Part shown: positions 41,522 to 53,778 of the stretch, in pieces
How the letters are laid out: each line of letters begins with the position of its first letter
How positions within the stretch are numbered: position 1 is the stretch's first letter
NCBI GenBank assembly: GCA_026545765.1
Contig: CM048844.1
Coordinates: forward strand, 55,028,932 to 55,092,931
Length of the DNA stretch: 64,000 bases
Reading direction: 5' to 3'
Origin: Plantago major
Lineage: Eukaryota > Streptophyta > Magnoliopsida > Lamiales > Plantaginaceae
Program-made: the position numbers and the translations under genes
Notes under the pieces: model-generated
What the model was told of the DNA's origin: nothing
Databases searched by the model: none
The model's input: only the letters and a program-made list of their open reading frames with translations

Positions 41522-42366
41522 TGTAAGTGTGAGATTTCTAGTGTATCCAATACACTCCAGAATGTCTTCAGTGTACCGAGTACATTGTAGACTGTATCAC
41601 ACTTTTATATATAATTTGTTTTAAGTTTTCGCCTTTATTCTAATACCTAATTAGTTCCACAGCTTTAGTTGTGAATATGTGCAGGATTTTTGGATGAAAG
41701 ATCTCATGGAATCTAAGAAGATTGCACAAGTCGAAATCAAACAGTCCAACGAAAGGAGCATATTTCCAATTGCATTAGGAAAGGAAGGAGAGATCTACCA
41801 GGATTCTACTTACCAAAATCATAACAAGAAGCAATGTGTCTCTGCTATACAGAAGGAGGCTATCACAGCCTATATATATGAGAAACGGCATTGAAGACAT
41901 ACACGTGAAGAAAGCAAGAAAACCAAGAGTTCAAGTTTACTGATTCACGTATTTGTTATCCGTTTTCTGAGTTGTTTCTATCTAGTGTTATCTGTTTTGT
42001 TTCAAAGATTATTAGGTAGATTGGTAGAGGTAGCTCTTTACAATTACTCAGTTGTTTTGCATCTAGAGATATTCGCAAGAATAAATCTAGAGTAGTTTTT
42101 GTATTCATTAACAATCATCGTTTAGTGGATACTTTCGCCTTGAGGCTCGGTGGATTATAGAAATATAATCTGCTAGAAACTTATTTATGTGTCTTGTTTA
42201 TTTCCACTGCATATTCTGTCGAGTTCTAGATTAGGTTATATATCTATTCGAGCTTGGTGTCTTGGCTACACTCGAAACTGTTTTATACAGCTTTTGGTGT
42301 ATTCGATACATTGAACTATGTGTCGTAGTTTGTTTAGTATCAAATCCCGGTCTTTTCACTATTTCA
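41522..42366 (+). repeat. 3' LTR of copia D
   Basis: Starts TGTAAGTGTGAG right after the polypurine tract and ends near CTATTTCA, about 845 bp; the right end is uncertain by a few bases. It contains recurring near-palindromes: GTGTATCCAATACAC, GTGTACCGAGTACA and TGTATTCGATACA. No left LTR is in the window for comparison. Confidence 0.75.
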
Positions 42367-43846
42367 GAAAAATGAATCTGAGCCTCCAACTAGGGAGGTA
42401 AGTGAAATCTCTGATATCATTGAGGTTTTAACAGAAATTTTTCATGGAAAAATTCCTAAGTATTGTGTTAATTTTAATTCTCAGGCTCAAGTAGAAAGAA
42501 AGGTTGTTGAGGACCAGACTTCCAAGTCTCCACCTCACAACGAGATATCTGAGGCACCCCCTACCTCAGTAGTGCCATTATCTGAGCCTAATGTTTCTAT
42601 TCAGGTAACTGAGATACCTAACTACACTTACACTCAGATATCTAATACAATTTTGACTCTAACTCAAAACACTTTCTTTCAGGCTTCAAAGTTTGTGCCA
42701 AGTCCTTTGCCATTTCAAAGGACCAACTTCCATTCTTCAAAAGTCATACTCTCAAGAAACATCTCAAATGTTTTAGAAAATGGCAAAAGCTCAGAGCTCA
42801 CTGAAATATCAAAGGTGCTTGTTCACCAACAAAGAAAAGTGAGAGCTTTTGAATTGGAGACTTATGTCCATGCAATGTTCCCTACAGAGCAGTATTCTTT
42901 TGCTACTCTGATGCAAAAGGATTTCATTAAGGAAGTGGCACACAAGCTTGTTCAAGATTACAAGAAAGTTGATGATCAGACCATAATGGAATTGGCATTC
43001 AAGCCTATCTTGCCGAGGTCCCTACAAGTATATCCCTCAGAACAAGAGGAAGTAAATGGGCAAATGGTCACACTTCCAGAGGTGATCAATCTGGTATCTG
43101 ATGATGAGGAGGAAACTGATGAGAACAATTTTGAAGAGCCTCCTTCTGATCATCACAAGGATGATGATGACAAAAAGGATGATGATGATGCTCCGACTAA
43201 TGGAGAAGGGGTAATTGCACAAGGCAATAATGCCTCAGTTGCTGAAAAGCACAACGAGAGAACTTCTCAGAATTCTCCACCTCCATCTCCTCAGAAATCT
43301 ACAAATCCTACTCCCCAACAACAAGACACTTCTGAAAAAGAAGTTGAGAACTCTGAGGAAATTGCTCAGAAAGTACTGAAAACTCAAGCCAGGGTTGCTC
43401 AACTCAAACAATTGTTGGAGAAACAAACACAACTCAATCTTGAGATGGAAAATAAGATTGCTGAATCTCAAGCCAATCTCAGAAAGATTGAAGAATTGAA
43501 TCACAAGGAAAGGGAACTCCTTGCTGAGAAATTGAAACTTAAAGCTTCCATTGAGGAAATAGCACAAGAAGTGGATGAACCACTCAATTCTGAAAATAAG
43601 CATAATGTTGAGGCTGCATTACAAAAAGATATACCATCCTCCTCCTCACTGAAAGGGAAGAAACCATTGAGAGAAATGGTTGCTGGATTGGACATAGTGG
43701 ATGAGAAGTCCAGGAGGATGCATATACCTGGGATAATGACTCCCAAGGAGAAGAAGACAGGATCTTGTCTGAACACAGAAATGAGCACTTGGCTCTTTCT
43801 CACTTGAAAAGAAAACTGATAGTTCCTAATAGCTTCAGTCAAATAC
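42367..43846 (+). pseudogene. Cop1-F: fragment of the extra gene of a Cop1 element
   Basis: Plus-strand stretch that matches the extra gene of C from about 30010 to 28530. It shows two of the short introns (42398-42484 and 42605-42682, both GT-AG), then an open frame to 43807 with LETYVHAMFPTEQYSFATLM, the INLVSDDEEETDENN acidic part, the HKDDDDKKDDDD run, and a coiled coil (LKQLLEKQTQLNLEMENKI). The open frame from 42572 reads through the second intron, which happens to lack stops. It begins inside an exon where copia D abuts and ends at the LTR of E. Confidence 0.7.
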
Positions 43847-45811
43847 TATTGGTCCAGATAACGGCAAAGTAAAAGTCTAGGGGGGGGGGGGGGTTGAATA
43901 GTCTTTTAAAACTTTTGTCGATAAACACGGTTTCTCAGATATCTGTGAAGATATCTGATACTTAATTTCAGAGAGCGGAAGACTTTTCTGTGATAAGTGC
44001 ACGTGCTCAGCAAGATAGGTGTAAATACTTTGCAAGGTAAATAAAGCAAGTAATGAAATGCAGAAAGTAAAGAACACAAATCTTTTATAGTGGTATCTGA
44101 AGGTGGCGTAATCCTTCAACTAATCCACTTCGGCCTTTCGCAGACCTAGAATCCACTAAGACAGATAATTGATGTAACCTTACAAATATCTTCTCTCGAT
44201 TCCTAATTACACTAGGTTCCCAATCAAGTGTTCTCCCTGAGTTATTCCCGGCTTTCACAGCCAAGTACTTCCTGTACTCAAAAACCTCTTTCCTGGAGTT
44301 GTTCCTTAGTTTTCCAAACTAAGTACTTCATGTACTCCACGCCAATTAAGGTGTTGGTTAAGTAGTTTATCAGGTGAGCTTCTTTAATAACTTGTTCAGT
44401 TATGCAGATAGCTCTGAGAATCAAGTATACTTAATACACTTTGCAATGTATGGTATCTTGTTATTTACTGACCCAAGTCTATGATAAATGTTCTAGAGAA
44501 TGAATCTCAGATATGAAATCTTAATTCAACTCCTTCACAAATAACAATGCTTGTTAAGGATCAGGACACTTAGAACTTTTATGCTACTTAGAATCAAGAG
44601 CTTTGGTCGCAACAGAAAGCTTGAAGGTAAGTAGTGTGCTTGAGAGAGCTTGTGTGAGAGTATTCAATGCAAGTTCAAGGTGTGTTCAGTGTTCTAAGGT
44701 GTGTTCTCAAGCAGTCTAAGTGTTGATATTTATAGATGAATTTGAGTGCCATTTGAATAGTATCCGTTAGGCTTAAATCAAATTCAAACTATTGATATCT
44801 GAGTATAGTACTGTAGTACGTTTGTCTTCTTCTTCAGAAGCTACCGTTTTTGTTCAGACATTTCTGTCTGCGCATTCAATGCATTGTACTATACTTTGTC
44901 CTGTAGTGCCAACGGAACTATGCATTGTAGTGCCAACAAGACTACTTAATACACTTGTTCAGTGTATGGCAATCTGCTCTTTACTGACCCAAGTAATTGA
45001 TGTCCGTTCTGGAGAATGAGCTACAGAAAGGTCATCTGACAGTTCAACTCTTTCACGAATAACAATCTCTTGTTAAGGTCAGGACAACTTAGAACTACTA
45101 GTGATTCTTCAAGCAACATAAAGCTTTCAGAAAGGGTAGTAGAGTGCTTGAGAGAATACTTTGCTAGATTGTGAGTTTGCAAGTTAGATCGTTCTTCGGT
45201 CGTATTTCTCAGCATCTAAGTGTGTGATATTTATAGATGAATTAGAGAGTCGTTGGGATGTTATCCGTTAGACACAATTCAAATTCAGTCTATACTTATC
45301 TTGAAATGAGTACTCAGAAGTCCTTGTCTCATATCTCAGAGAGGACTGTGCTTTAGCGGCTTTTCTGCCGATGCAATTAATGCTTATGTACTATTTCTTG
45401 TCCTGTAGTCTTCAACGGATACATTAGCCTTTCTGATGGCTTGCATGCTCCATACTCATGATGTCATATGTTCCATAATCATGTTTCAAAATTAACTAAA
45501 TGTACTAAGAAAGGATTAAGGACATAGTCTTTCCGAGTGAGACTAAACCTTGGTGTCTTCATAAATCTTGTGCAATCTCCGGTCTTGTAATCTACAGAAA
45601 AGCTCCATTGCTAGGATTGATCTTCATGGTCTTCTTAAAATAAAAATTACACTCAGAGACCTATAATCCTAATACAAGATTTACTAGACTAATTATACTC
45701 AGTGATTTCCTCTTTTACAATGTTCAAGTGAACCAAGAGTACTTAATCACCTTTCTGGCTAAGATAGGAACATGTGATGAATGATCAAAAAACTAACAGA
45801 TATTCCTAACA
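43847..45811 (-). repeat. Composite LTR of Cop1-E
   Basis: 1965 bp, longer than the other Cop1 LTRs because part of it is present twice. The block with ACTTAATACAC, TTTACTGACCCAAGT, GGATCAGGACA and GATATTTATAGATGAATT occurs at about 44430-44740 and again, more diverged, at about 44945-45240, with two promoter TATA boxes. It looks like two LTRs fused near 44940 (GTAGTGCCAAC). G tract of 14 at 43880-43893. Confidence 0.75.
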
Positions 45812-46245
45812 AATTTCCCCCTTTTTTTGATCAGTCATCCATGACTATCTTTCAAAGTCCTATTACAAAGTTGTAATCCTGGAAGAGAAAACAATCCACC
45901 ACTTAATCATTTCAAATGATATTCAATTTTAGTTGAATTAAGTGCAGAAAGTAATCATCAACCAAATCACAAGAAGTGACCTTTGCTGATAAGTTGTCAT
46001 CTATTAGAGTGTATCTGAGAGTATGATCTTCAGATAGGTACGATTCTGAGAATAAGATGCAACTTTTACGGATAGAGAAAATTAGAAACAATCAGCAAGA
46101 TTACAAAAAGTAACAAAACAAACTAAGTAAATTAGAACAACAGGAGAGTCCAAGCTCCAAGTAAACATTCTAAGATACTAGTCTTCAAGTCTTCAAAGAT
46201 TAACTTAGGTTCAGAAACCTCAAGTTCTTCAGCACCCTTTCTGGA
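45812..46245 (-). other. Polypurine tract and 3'-UTR of Cop1-E
   Basis: On the minus strand AAAAAAAGGGGGAAATT precedes the LTR. The rest aligns loosely with 26512-26886. No gene. Confidence 0.7.
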
Positions 46246-46836
46246 TCAGTTGACATAATCATCCACTTTTCTGCATTCTTGGACATAGTCATAAAGTATC
46301 CTTCTGACAGAAAGTTCTGTCTTTCTGGATAAGATACAAATTTCATGGTAACTCTTGCCAAGATTGTAGTTCTTCTTCAGAAAGTGTTTGACCCAGTAGT
46401 ATTTTCCCCAGACCCAGGCATGGTCTACTTGCAGCTCAGATAGGTTGAAATACTTGTATATTTCTTCCAGATAGTGAATATCATCCAGATATTCATCCTT
46501 TGTCATGTAGAATGACTCAAAGGGATGAACACCTAGCTTGTTCTGCTTGCTGTAGCTACCATCCAGATTTCTTGTCTTGTGCACATCTTCTGGCTTGGGG
46601 TAAGGAAAAGAAAGGTCCATCTTTCTGGCATCATTTCTCTTTTCAACCTCAAAGTTTAGCCAGGCATGAAGGTGCTCATGTTTTAGCAAATTTGGCTTGC
46701 CTTCACTCCATTTTAGGATCTGGTTGAAGATGGGAGTTGGAAACTTATCATTGACAAGTAGATGTTGCGATTCGATCCAATACCCTTTCTTGTTCAGAAT
46801 GCACCTATATGAAGACTCTTCATTACTGGTCTTCAC
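46246..46836 (-). CDS. Extra gene of Cop1-E, C-terminal block
   Basis: 196 open codons to a TAG at its end. It keeps the whole C-terminal block in one frame: YRCILNKKGYWIESQHLLVN, AWLNFEVEKRNDARKMDLSF, VHPFESFYMTKDEYLDDIHY, WVWGKYYWVKHFLKKNYN and a final VRRILYDYVQECRKVDDYVN. Conserved aromatic residues and the spacing shared with B and C mark a folded domain. The frame is open upstream without an ATG, so it is the end of a longer protein. Unknown family. Confidence 0.65.
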   Translation of the reverse strand: MKTSNEESSYRCILNKKGYWIESQHLLVNDKFPTPIFNQILKWSEGKPNLLKHEHLHAWLNFEVEKRNDARKMDLSFPYPKPEDVHKTRNLDGSYSKQNKLGVHPFESFYMTKDEYLDDIHYLEEIYKYFNLSELQVDHAWVWGKYYWVKHFLKKNYNLGKSYHEICILSRKTELSVRRILYDYVQECRKVDDYVN

Positions 46837-46962
46837 ATACTCAACGTGGGCATCAGTTGGCTTTTCTTGATGAGTTTCTTTGTTTGCTCTGCCAAATTGA
46901 ATATCCCTTCTAGCCTTTCTGTTAGGTGGCCTTCTATCAGGAGATCCTGTGAGTCTTTCTTC

Positions 46963-47730
46963 CTACCTTGGGGCTGTGCTAGTGGAAGTCCCTTGAATTG
47001 ACTTGGTATTTCCAGAAGGGGTTTTGGCTGCTAATGGCCTTGCTGCCAGAGGAGGTTGTAAGGGGCTTGCTTGCCTTCTTCTTTTGTGAAGTGGATGTTC
47101 ATCAGTATCAGATTCATCCTCACCATCATCATTGATGTTCCAGTTGTGAGGCTTGCAGCTCTCTTGACCTCTTACCTCACCTTCTTCTTGATTTTCTTCT
47201 TCAGAAGCTTTCTGGTTGTTCCCATCTGAGATCCTAAGGGACTTGGTTCCCCTAGTGACCATACTTCTCAGCTTTCTGGCTGGTTGATCTGGAACAACTT
47301 CTTCAGCAGGGGTGTCTCCAATGGTGTCCTTAATGACTAGTTGACTTGAGGAGGGGAGATTTGATTGTTTTCTTTTTCTTCCTCTGCCTTTCTGAGGCAT
47401 CTCTCCTTCCCCCTTAGTCATGAATGACTGACTCATGATAGCATAAGCTTCAGAGAGTGATTCAAAGTTCTTCTGGAGGTTGTTATGCACCCTGACCAAT
47501 TCTTGGATTTCTTCTTTCATGTCCTTGTTTTGCCTAACCAACACTTGCTCTTTTCTGTTGAGCTCTTCAAGAGGCTTTAGAATAGCCTCAGCTTGTTGAG
47601 TAGTATAAGTAGCATCTGCTAGTGCTTGATTGGCATTGTTGCAGTCTTCTTCCCTGATCAGAGCTAAGTCTTTCTGAGAGAGAGCTATGCTGGTTGCTCT
47701 ATTTAGCAATGCAGCAACCAAATCTTTCAT
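46963..47730 (-). pseudogene. Extra gene of Cop1-E, second coiled coil and linker
   Basis: 255 open codons. Coiled coil around LVRQNKDMKEEIQELVRVHN, then RKRKQSNLPSSSQ, a Glu-rich EEENQEEGEVRGQ where B has its poly-Glu, an acidic NDDGEDESDTDEH, a basic HKRRRQAS, and the shared AARPLAAKTPSGNTKSIQG. Separated from neighbouring parts by single stops. Confidence 0.6.
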
Positions 47731-47745
47731 CTCTTCTGGGACTGA

Positions 47746-48762
47746 CTATAGGATTTGGTTGTCTTGAGCAACAAGTCTATCTCTTAGTTCCAAGAAAACA
47801 GCTGTTCTGGACCTGTGCTCATCACTTCTTGAAGCACCTGGAGCAGAGAAAATTTGAGGCGCCAGAAGGGCTAGCTTTTCCTTAGTGATTAGCCTCTCAT
47901 CTTCTGCTTGGGAGATCAAGTTTGGGTTTATTTCAGCATCATTCTCATAATCCTTTTCTTGGATTGTTTGCAGAGTGGCAATCTTTTGTTTGCCTTTGAG
48001 TATGCTGGCCTTCTGAGAAGTAGAAGGTCTTTCTGATGCAGCCTTAGCATAATGCTCTTCATCATCATTGTCATCCATGGCATCTATCTCAGCAGTAGTG
48101 ACAACGATGGCATTTTTCAACAACCTTTGCTCATCTAGGAGTGCCAGTTCCTTAGCATTAGCTTCCCTGAGCTTTTCGAGTTTGGCTTCCTTTTCTTCAA
48201 CAAGAGCTTGACACTCTAAGTTGATTCTCTTCTCCTCTTCCAACTTAAATCTGAGTTGTTCAATCCTGAACTCAGTGGCTGTGATTTCTTCAATTGTGTC
48301 TTGTTCAGCCTGTTGGGTATTTTGATGAGACTTTGGTGGTGATGATGATGGGGCTTTCTGAGCATTGGAAGGAGTAGCCTTTTCTGCACTTCCTTTGCTA
48401 ATTTTCTGAATCCCGCCGTTTCCAGGTTGGGGATCATCATTCTGATCATCATCATCATCCTTTTTCTTCTCTTCTTGACTTGGATGCTCAGAAGGAGGTT
48501 CTTGGTAATCATTCTCATCAGTTTCCTTCTCATCTTCAGAAACCAGGTTGATCACATTAGGAAGTGTGATCATCCTCCCATTTACTTCTTCTTGCTCATA
48601 AGGGTAGGTTGTGAGCTTGCTGGGCAAGGCAGGATGGGGCACCATCTGCTCTTGGGTTTGAGCATCAGCAGCTTGAAAGTCTGCTAGGAGTCTTTGTGCT
48701 ACTTCATTTAAGAAGTTATCATCCATCAGAGTGGCAAAAGAATATGATTCTGTGGGAAACAT
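47746..48762 (-). pseudogene. Extra gene of Cop1-E, central block
   Basis: 338 open codons that begin in the conserved AMFPTESYSFATLMDDNFLN block, with the LPNVINLVSEDEKETDEND acidic part, a DDDDDQNDD run, a Ser/Gln-rich linker and a coiled coil (IEQLRFKLEEEKRINLE). Same order as B, C and F. Only the frame from the first Met is counted; upstream residues lie behind a stop near 48790. Confidence 0.6.
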
Positions 48763-48818
48763 AGCATGGATATGGTCTTCCAGATTGATTACTATGGCCC
48801 TTTTCTCTGGGATGTCAA

Positions 48819-49356
48819 TTACTCTTGCAATTTCAGAAAGATCGGCCTTTCTAAGTTTACGCCATTATGCAAGCACTTTAGATGTTTCTTGAGAGTGTGC
48901 TTCTTAAAGGCTTGGAGTAAGTTGAGTGGCACTAGACATTGAGCCTGAAAGAAAGGGATCAAGTTAGTTTTGTTCAAACTACTTGTGTTAGTATCTGTGT
49001 GCAAAAGTAAGCTTTCTGAGCATACCTGTGTAGAAACACTAGGCTCATTTGCTTGGACTTCTGCTTGTTTGGGCACAGAGGCCTTAGATACCTTGATGTG
49101 AGGAGAAGTCTGATCCTCAACATCCTTTCTTTCTGATTGAACCTGAGAAATAGAATCAAATATGTTTAGAAACTTGTTATCAGAAAAGATAAGTGGAAAA
49201 ATGCTTTCTGAGACTTCGCTTACGTCCAAGTGAGGAAGCTCAGTGGCATCTTTCTCAGAAACCTTGGGGGTTTCTGGAACCTTTTCTTCAGATACTGCTT
49301 GTTCAGAAGTTTTAGTTTCTCTTGGAGGAGATGAGTTCACATTCTCTCCGTCCTCA
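48819..49356 (-). pseudogene. Extra gene of Cop1-E, mini-exons and introns
   Basis: Two short GT-AG introns are visible at 49223-49143 and 49025-48945 (81 bp each). The exons carry VSEKDATELPHLDV- and SVSTQV-type text as in C. An open frame of 173 codons runs across both introns because they lack stops in that frame. Confidence 0.6.
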
Positions 49357-51347
49357 AATATTTCATTTGTAGGTGCAAGAACATCCCGATGATGAAATAT
49401 GCAGAGTTAAGTGATGGATCGCCTAAGTGATACAACAACGAAGGATATGTACTATTTACAATAGTTGGAATTGGGTGATTTACTTCTCAAATAAGTAACC
49501 CTTCGGGGATCTTGATATCAACCCACATTCATTAGGTTCAGCGGCAATGCCCTCACTGACCTGTGTTATCCACTCAGCGAATTATTTCGTCTCTTAAATT
49601 CCAAAGATGACGAACCAGACTGTATAGGATTAATTTGGACTTAAAAAACGATAAGTTAAATATGATATAAGTATATGTGGTATATAGATAAGATGGGCCA
49701 TTTACCTGCAATCTCATGTTCTTTGTCAACCGAAGCACCTCACAACATCTCATATCCTAAAGGAGCATATAGAGGCATTCACAACATTATAACTATTCCT
49801 CCTGGAACAACGGGCAAAATATGTTGGAAGTTACCGCCAAATATAATCACCATTCCCACCAAATGGCTCATCTGAACGGCCCATCACACCCTTCAAGCTC
49901 CTATCTATCGCTTCAAACAATGTCGGTTTGTCATGGGAACCTTATCCCAAATAATAACTCGAGCCTCCTTGAGCAGTCCCATGACCTCTGAATCATGAGC
50001 TTATTGCATGTTGAGTCCTCGTGATTTGCAATGGTATTCCGAACCTCGAATATGCCGGACTACCGTCCTACCTTTATAAAGAAGGAGTGATGCAATCCCA
50101 CTGGACGCAACTCGAAGTACAATATCTTCTCTAGCCCTCAAACCAGAGCACATCATTCTCCATATAAAGGTTTTTGTGGTACCTCCGTAGATGTATAATA
50201 AGAATACTTCGCCATCATGACCATCGACAATAGACATAATTTCATATATGGCACGTTATTCATCAGTCGATTGTGGTTATAAACCATCGTTCTATGCTCC
50301 ATTGCAACTCTAACATGGAACATTTAACACAAAATGAATGGATTTGTAGCATTTTATATAACATACTCATCTGGCACGGGCATATCGTCAAATGAACTGA
50401 GATTGTTGCAGTTTTTCTTCGGTAACTTTTCTACTTGCATAATAGCAATGTTTTTTTATTTGTTCATCAGTGAGTTTGAAACCTGGATGGAGAGTTCTCT
50501 ATCATTACATGACAATTACATACAAAATTTAAACTGATTGTCCTTGGATGTTGGAATGGGTAATAGTCTTTAAATTTATTGTACCAGGATTGCTGAGTAA
50601 CCTTTGTTGATTGTACAGAATGTTGTCAGATAATTAATTTCATGTTTTGTTCCACACTTCCTCTGGCCTCGACATTCTGCGTGATAACAACATGGTTATG
50701 AAAAGGTGACGTAAAAAACTCGCAAATGCCCATAGACTTGCCCCTTTCAAACCACTAATATACTCTCTATTATTGAATAAGAGGCCCATAGTTTCACTTG
50801 CATCCTTGTGATATTCATTCGTGCACAACACAAACAACACCATTATACCGAAACATTATTTCTTTGTTTACATACGAACCATACTTTATGTTCGTTTCAA
50901 CAATGATAGCGAGGAAATTTAGCAGAATTCAGCTTCCGGGCCCGAGGATCTATTTTGTTCAGCTTGAACCACTGCAAGAACTGCGATTGTTTGACATTGG
51001 CTTTGCTGATGACATCTGGCATGCATTCACTATATTCAAAAGGAACAGACTGCTCATTCTCCAAATGAAACAACAATCGCTTAACAACATAAATTTTATT
51101 ATGCAGCGGGCCTCTAATATCCTCCACATTGATTTGCATGGAGACACATAACGACAGTCCATATGACTCATGACCTTATTCCCGTTTTCTTGATAAATGA
51201 AACTAACCTAATTTTATCGCTTCCTTTGAATATATTCTTGAAGGGGTGCGGTATTGACCGATGACTATTACAGTATTTCATGTTGATGTGCGCTTGATAT
51301 TTGAGCATAAAAAAGGAGTTATGTGGAAATGCGTATCTATTTTTCAT

Positions 51348-51398
<51 letters not shown>

Positions 51399-52480
51399 GA
51401 ATAAATAAATAAATAAAGGCTTTGAAAATATAAATCACGCAAAGTAAATTAACATGTACTGTATAAAATAATATAATGAATTATAGTCCATGATAAGAGA
51501 GTCTAAATGGATCTTCAATGGTATATCGAATCTTGATTGAGCAGTTCGGACCCTCAGAAGCGTCAATGTATGATACCGCTGGAATCCATTGGGAGAACTG
51601 TATCTCTTCTAGCTCTCAAAACGGAGCATAAAGTACTCCAAATCTAATATCTCCTCTAGAATTAACAATGAATTGTAATAATTACGTCCTGCTAAGTATG
51701 AGTTGATGACCTTCATTCCCCCTATCTTGTATCTGGAAAGCTAAGAACTACCTTAGAATAATATTTGACATCTTTCCCACAATACTTATCTGAATATCGA
51801 TATACCATCTGTTTTCTCAATGGACGAAAAATAGTGGATATTGAAAAAGAAGGTAGCATCGAAGAAATTCACTTATGTGCTTCAAGCCCCCATTCCTCTT
51901 GTCAACCATAATATGATTTTTTACATTTAAATTATCGACATCACACTCTACTATAGCAGTTACTTCTGATGTAATATGCAAATTGTATGTTCGCCCATCC
52001 CCCTAGAGTCTTGCAATAAGTTAAAGGCCTACCTCACCGGCATTATCAAGGGAGATGTGATCTCTGGCCATCTTGTATGCTTTTGCATTGGGATTGTACT
52101 CTTCCACCATAGTTTTGATCAATGTCCCAGGAGCAGTTTGCACACCAGCGTCGTTGGTTTTGCTTTACCATAATAATAAAATAAATTATTTACCGTCGAG
52201 TATCTATAATTCTAAAGGATACTAAATGATGCATAACGAATAATTTGTTTGAAACGAAATATGTGAAAGATACATAAATTAGTGTAGAGGTTTAAATAAA
52301 CGCACCCAAGAACATTGATTATGTTGTCAATTCCGTGTTTAGTGTCATATATGTAACGTTGGCCGAATTTTTGGAGTTTGTCCTTCATTGGGCAAGAGTG
52401 AACCAATTTTGTGATTATTTTAGCCACCTATCTCAAAGCAATAAGGACCTTTTCGTTTATTGACTGACTTTGTCTATTTT
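49357..52480 (-). pseudogene. Helitron copy 1: degenerate Rep-helicase (N-terminal region through helicase)
   Basis: In minus-strand order: FGQRYIYDTKHGIDNIINVL (52400-52300) and LIKTMVEEYNPNAKAYKMAR (52110-52040), both matching the region between Rep and helicase in plant Helitron proteins; then FLQWFKLNKIDPRARKL (about 51010), NNREYISGLKGASLWAFASF (about 50770), a Pif1-type Walker A remnant GGTTKTFIWRMMCSGLRARE (about 50190) and VASSGIASLLLYKGRTVVRH. The second Gly/Lys of GGTGKT has changed. Further helicase text follows, with an intron donor-like TGCAG/GTAAATGG near 49685. Cut at 49356 by Cop1-E. Many stops. Helitrons transpose by rolling-circle replication with this protein. Confidence 0.75.
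51351..51417. repeat. (TAA)n and (AAAT)n microsatellite
   Basis: About 15 TAA units followed by ATGAATAAATAAATAAATAAA. Confidence 0.95.
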
Positions 52481-53778
52481 CCATCCATTAATTGAAGCAA
52501 ATGTGAAGATGTTATTGTATGCACAGATGATAGAACATCTATATGAACTGAGTACCTACTGGTTAAACAACTAATACATGTAGAATATATTTTCAAAATA
52601 GTATAATTTGAACCTTTCCACTATCATTCAGATTTATTCCATCCAGTGGAGTATGATCTTGAGACCGTAAACGCTTATTCAATTTAGACGATTTGTTATC
52701 CATCAGATTTTCAAATGTAACTAATTTCAAGCAAGAACTCTGCATGTTTATCAAATAAATAAAACTTACAATTAATCATGCGTCACATTTGACAACGAAA
52801 AGTAACAGTTGAGAATATAGGAAAAATTTCAACAGGAAAATGTTGTTCGAAATCAAATATGTAATTAAAAAATAGTTTGAAAGATTGATTTTGAAAAAAT
52901 CAAAAATAAAATTAGAGCATAGCTATAATGCAAAAAAAATTGTACATCAAATGCTTTAGTTTCTTCTATAATGCAAAAAAAGAACGCAAATCTATAATAT
53001 ATATGTAGACTTAAGAGATTAAATCACCAAAGAGAAATTCTCTTTAATTAATTAGTACATGTTGTCACTCAGGATTTCGAACCAATTCAGTTGCTAATTT
53101 GTCAGATAAACCTTTTGCGCCTTATAGATAAAAAAACATAAGACACAAATTTTGACGCCAAGCAATAACATTGGCCCCGTTGATCCCTAAAAACAACACA
53201 AATACCACCACTATGTAGACTCTACGTACTCAACCGTAGCATCAAAATTAACTAATTTGATACCAAGATCAGACGACAATCAAGCTGCTGCCACAGTTGA
53301 CTATGCAACACCTAATGATCTTTTACTGGCTCTACTTATTTTATTCTTAGTATAATGCATTAATAATCTAATAAAGTTAATTTTCAATCATAACAAACTC
53401 AACATAAATAAATTGAAATTTATATTAAAATGTTCCATATAGTGAGTATATAAGATAGAAGGTAAAATTTGAATAAATAATGAGTAAAAAGTAGAAAACG
53501 TGTGAGAATTCACGTAAATGTTGATAAAATGATTATTTTTATTTAATCCAATACATTACTTTATTGCTAATTTTTAAAGTGTCCATTTGTAATCGAACGC
53601 CTAAATAAATATTAATTTCTTTGATAAATAGAGGGAGTATTAAGTATTTAGTAAATGCTCTATTTTTAAAATTTTATTATTTCAATTTATATCATTTAAT
53701 AAACCTACATAATGCTTAATTTAATATATGAATAATTTAATTAATTAATAAAAATATTCAAGTTTGGTGTCTATGTAT
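52481..53778. other. AT-rich stretch without recognised genes
   Basis: No open frame above background on either strand. The string AGAGGGAGTATTA at 53629-53641 resembles one end of a Stowaway-type MITE, but I find no partner end. It could contain the lost N-terminal (Rep) part of Helitron copy 1, but nothing is recognisable. Confidence 0.5.

Larger units (their letters stand above)
23160..42366 (+). mobile_element. D: truncated Ty1/copia element (second family) containing Cop1-C
   Basis: Plus-strand copia with a different LTR from Cop1. Present parts are an integrase-to-RT linker fused to RNase H (23160-24163), a long 3' region (24164-24813 and 40930-41521), and a 3' LTR (41522-42366). Its 5' LTR, gag, protease, integrase and RT are missing from the window. 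Element C inserted into its 3' region, duplicating TGATG. The right side of its LTR abuts Cop1 fragment F. Confidence 0.8.
43847..49356 (-). mobile_element. Cop1-E: 3' part of a Cop1 element (extra gene and LTR)
   Basis: Minus strand. From 49356 down: mini-exons, central exon and C-terminal exon of the extra gene, 3'-UTR, polypurine tract, LTR. gag, pol and the 5' LTR are absent; at 49356 it is joined to Helitron sequence. It is more diverged from B and C than they are from each other, so it represents another subfamily. Confidence 0.8.

Noticed and set aside
46500..46727. Plus-strand open frame opposite the C-terminal block of E
   Set aside because: Shadow of the conserved minus-strand coding region.
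51351..51417. Periodic TAA pattern considered as a CRISPR-like or origin-like array
   Set aside because: Simple trinucleotide and tetranucleotide microsatellite without spacers.
53629..53641. Possible second Stowaway MITE end (AGAGGGAGTATTA)
   Set aside because: No matching inverted end was found within about 500 bp, so it may be a broken remnant or chance.
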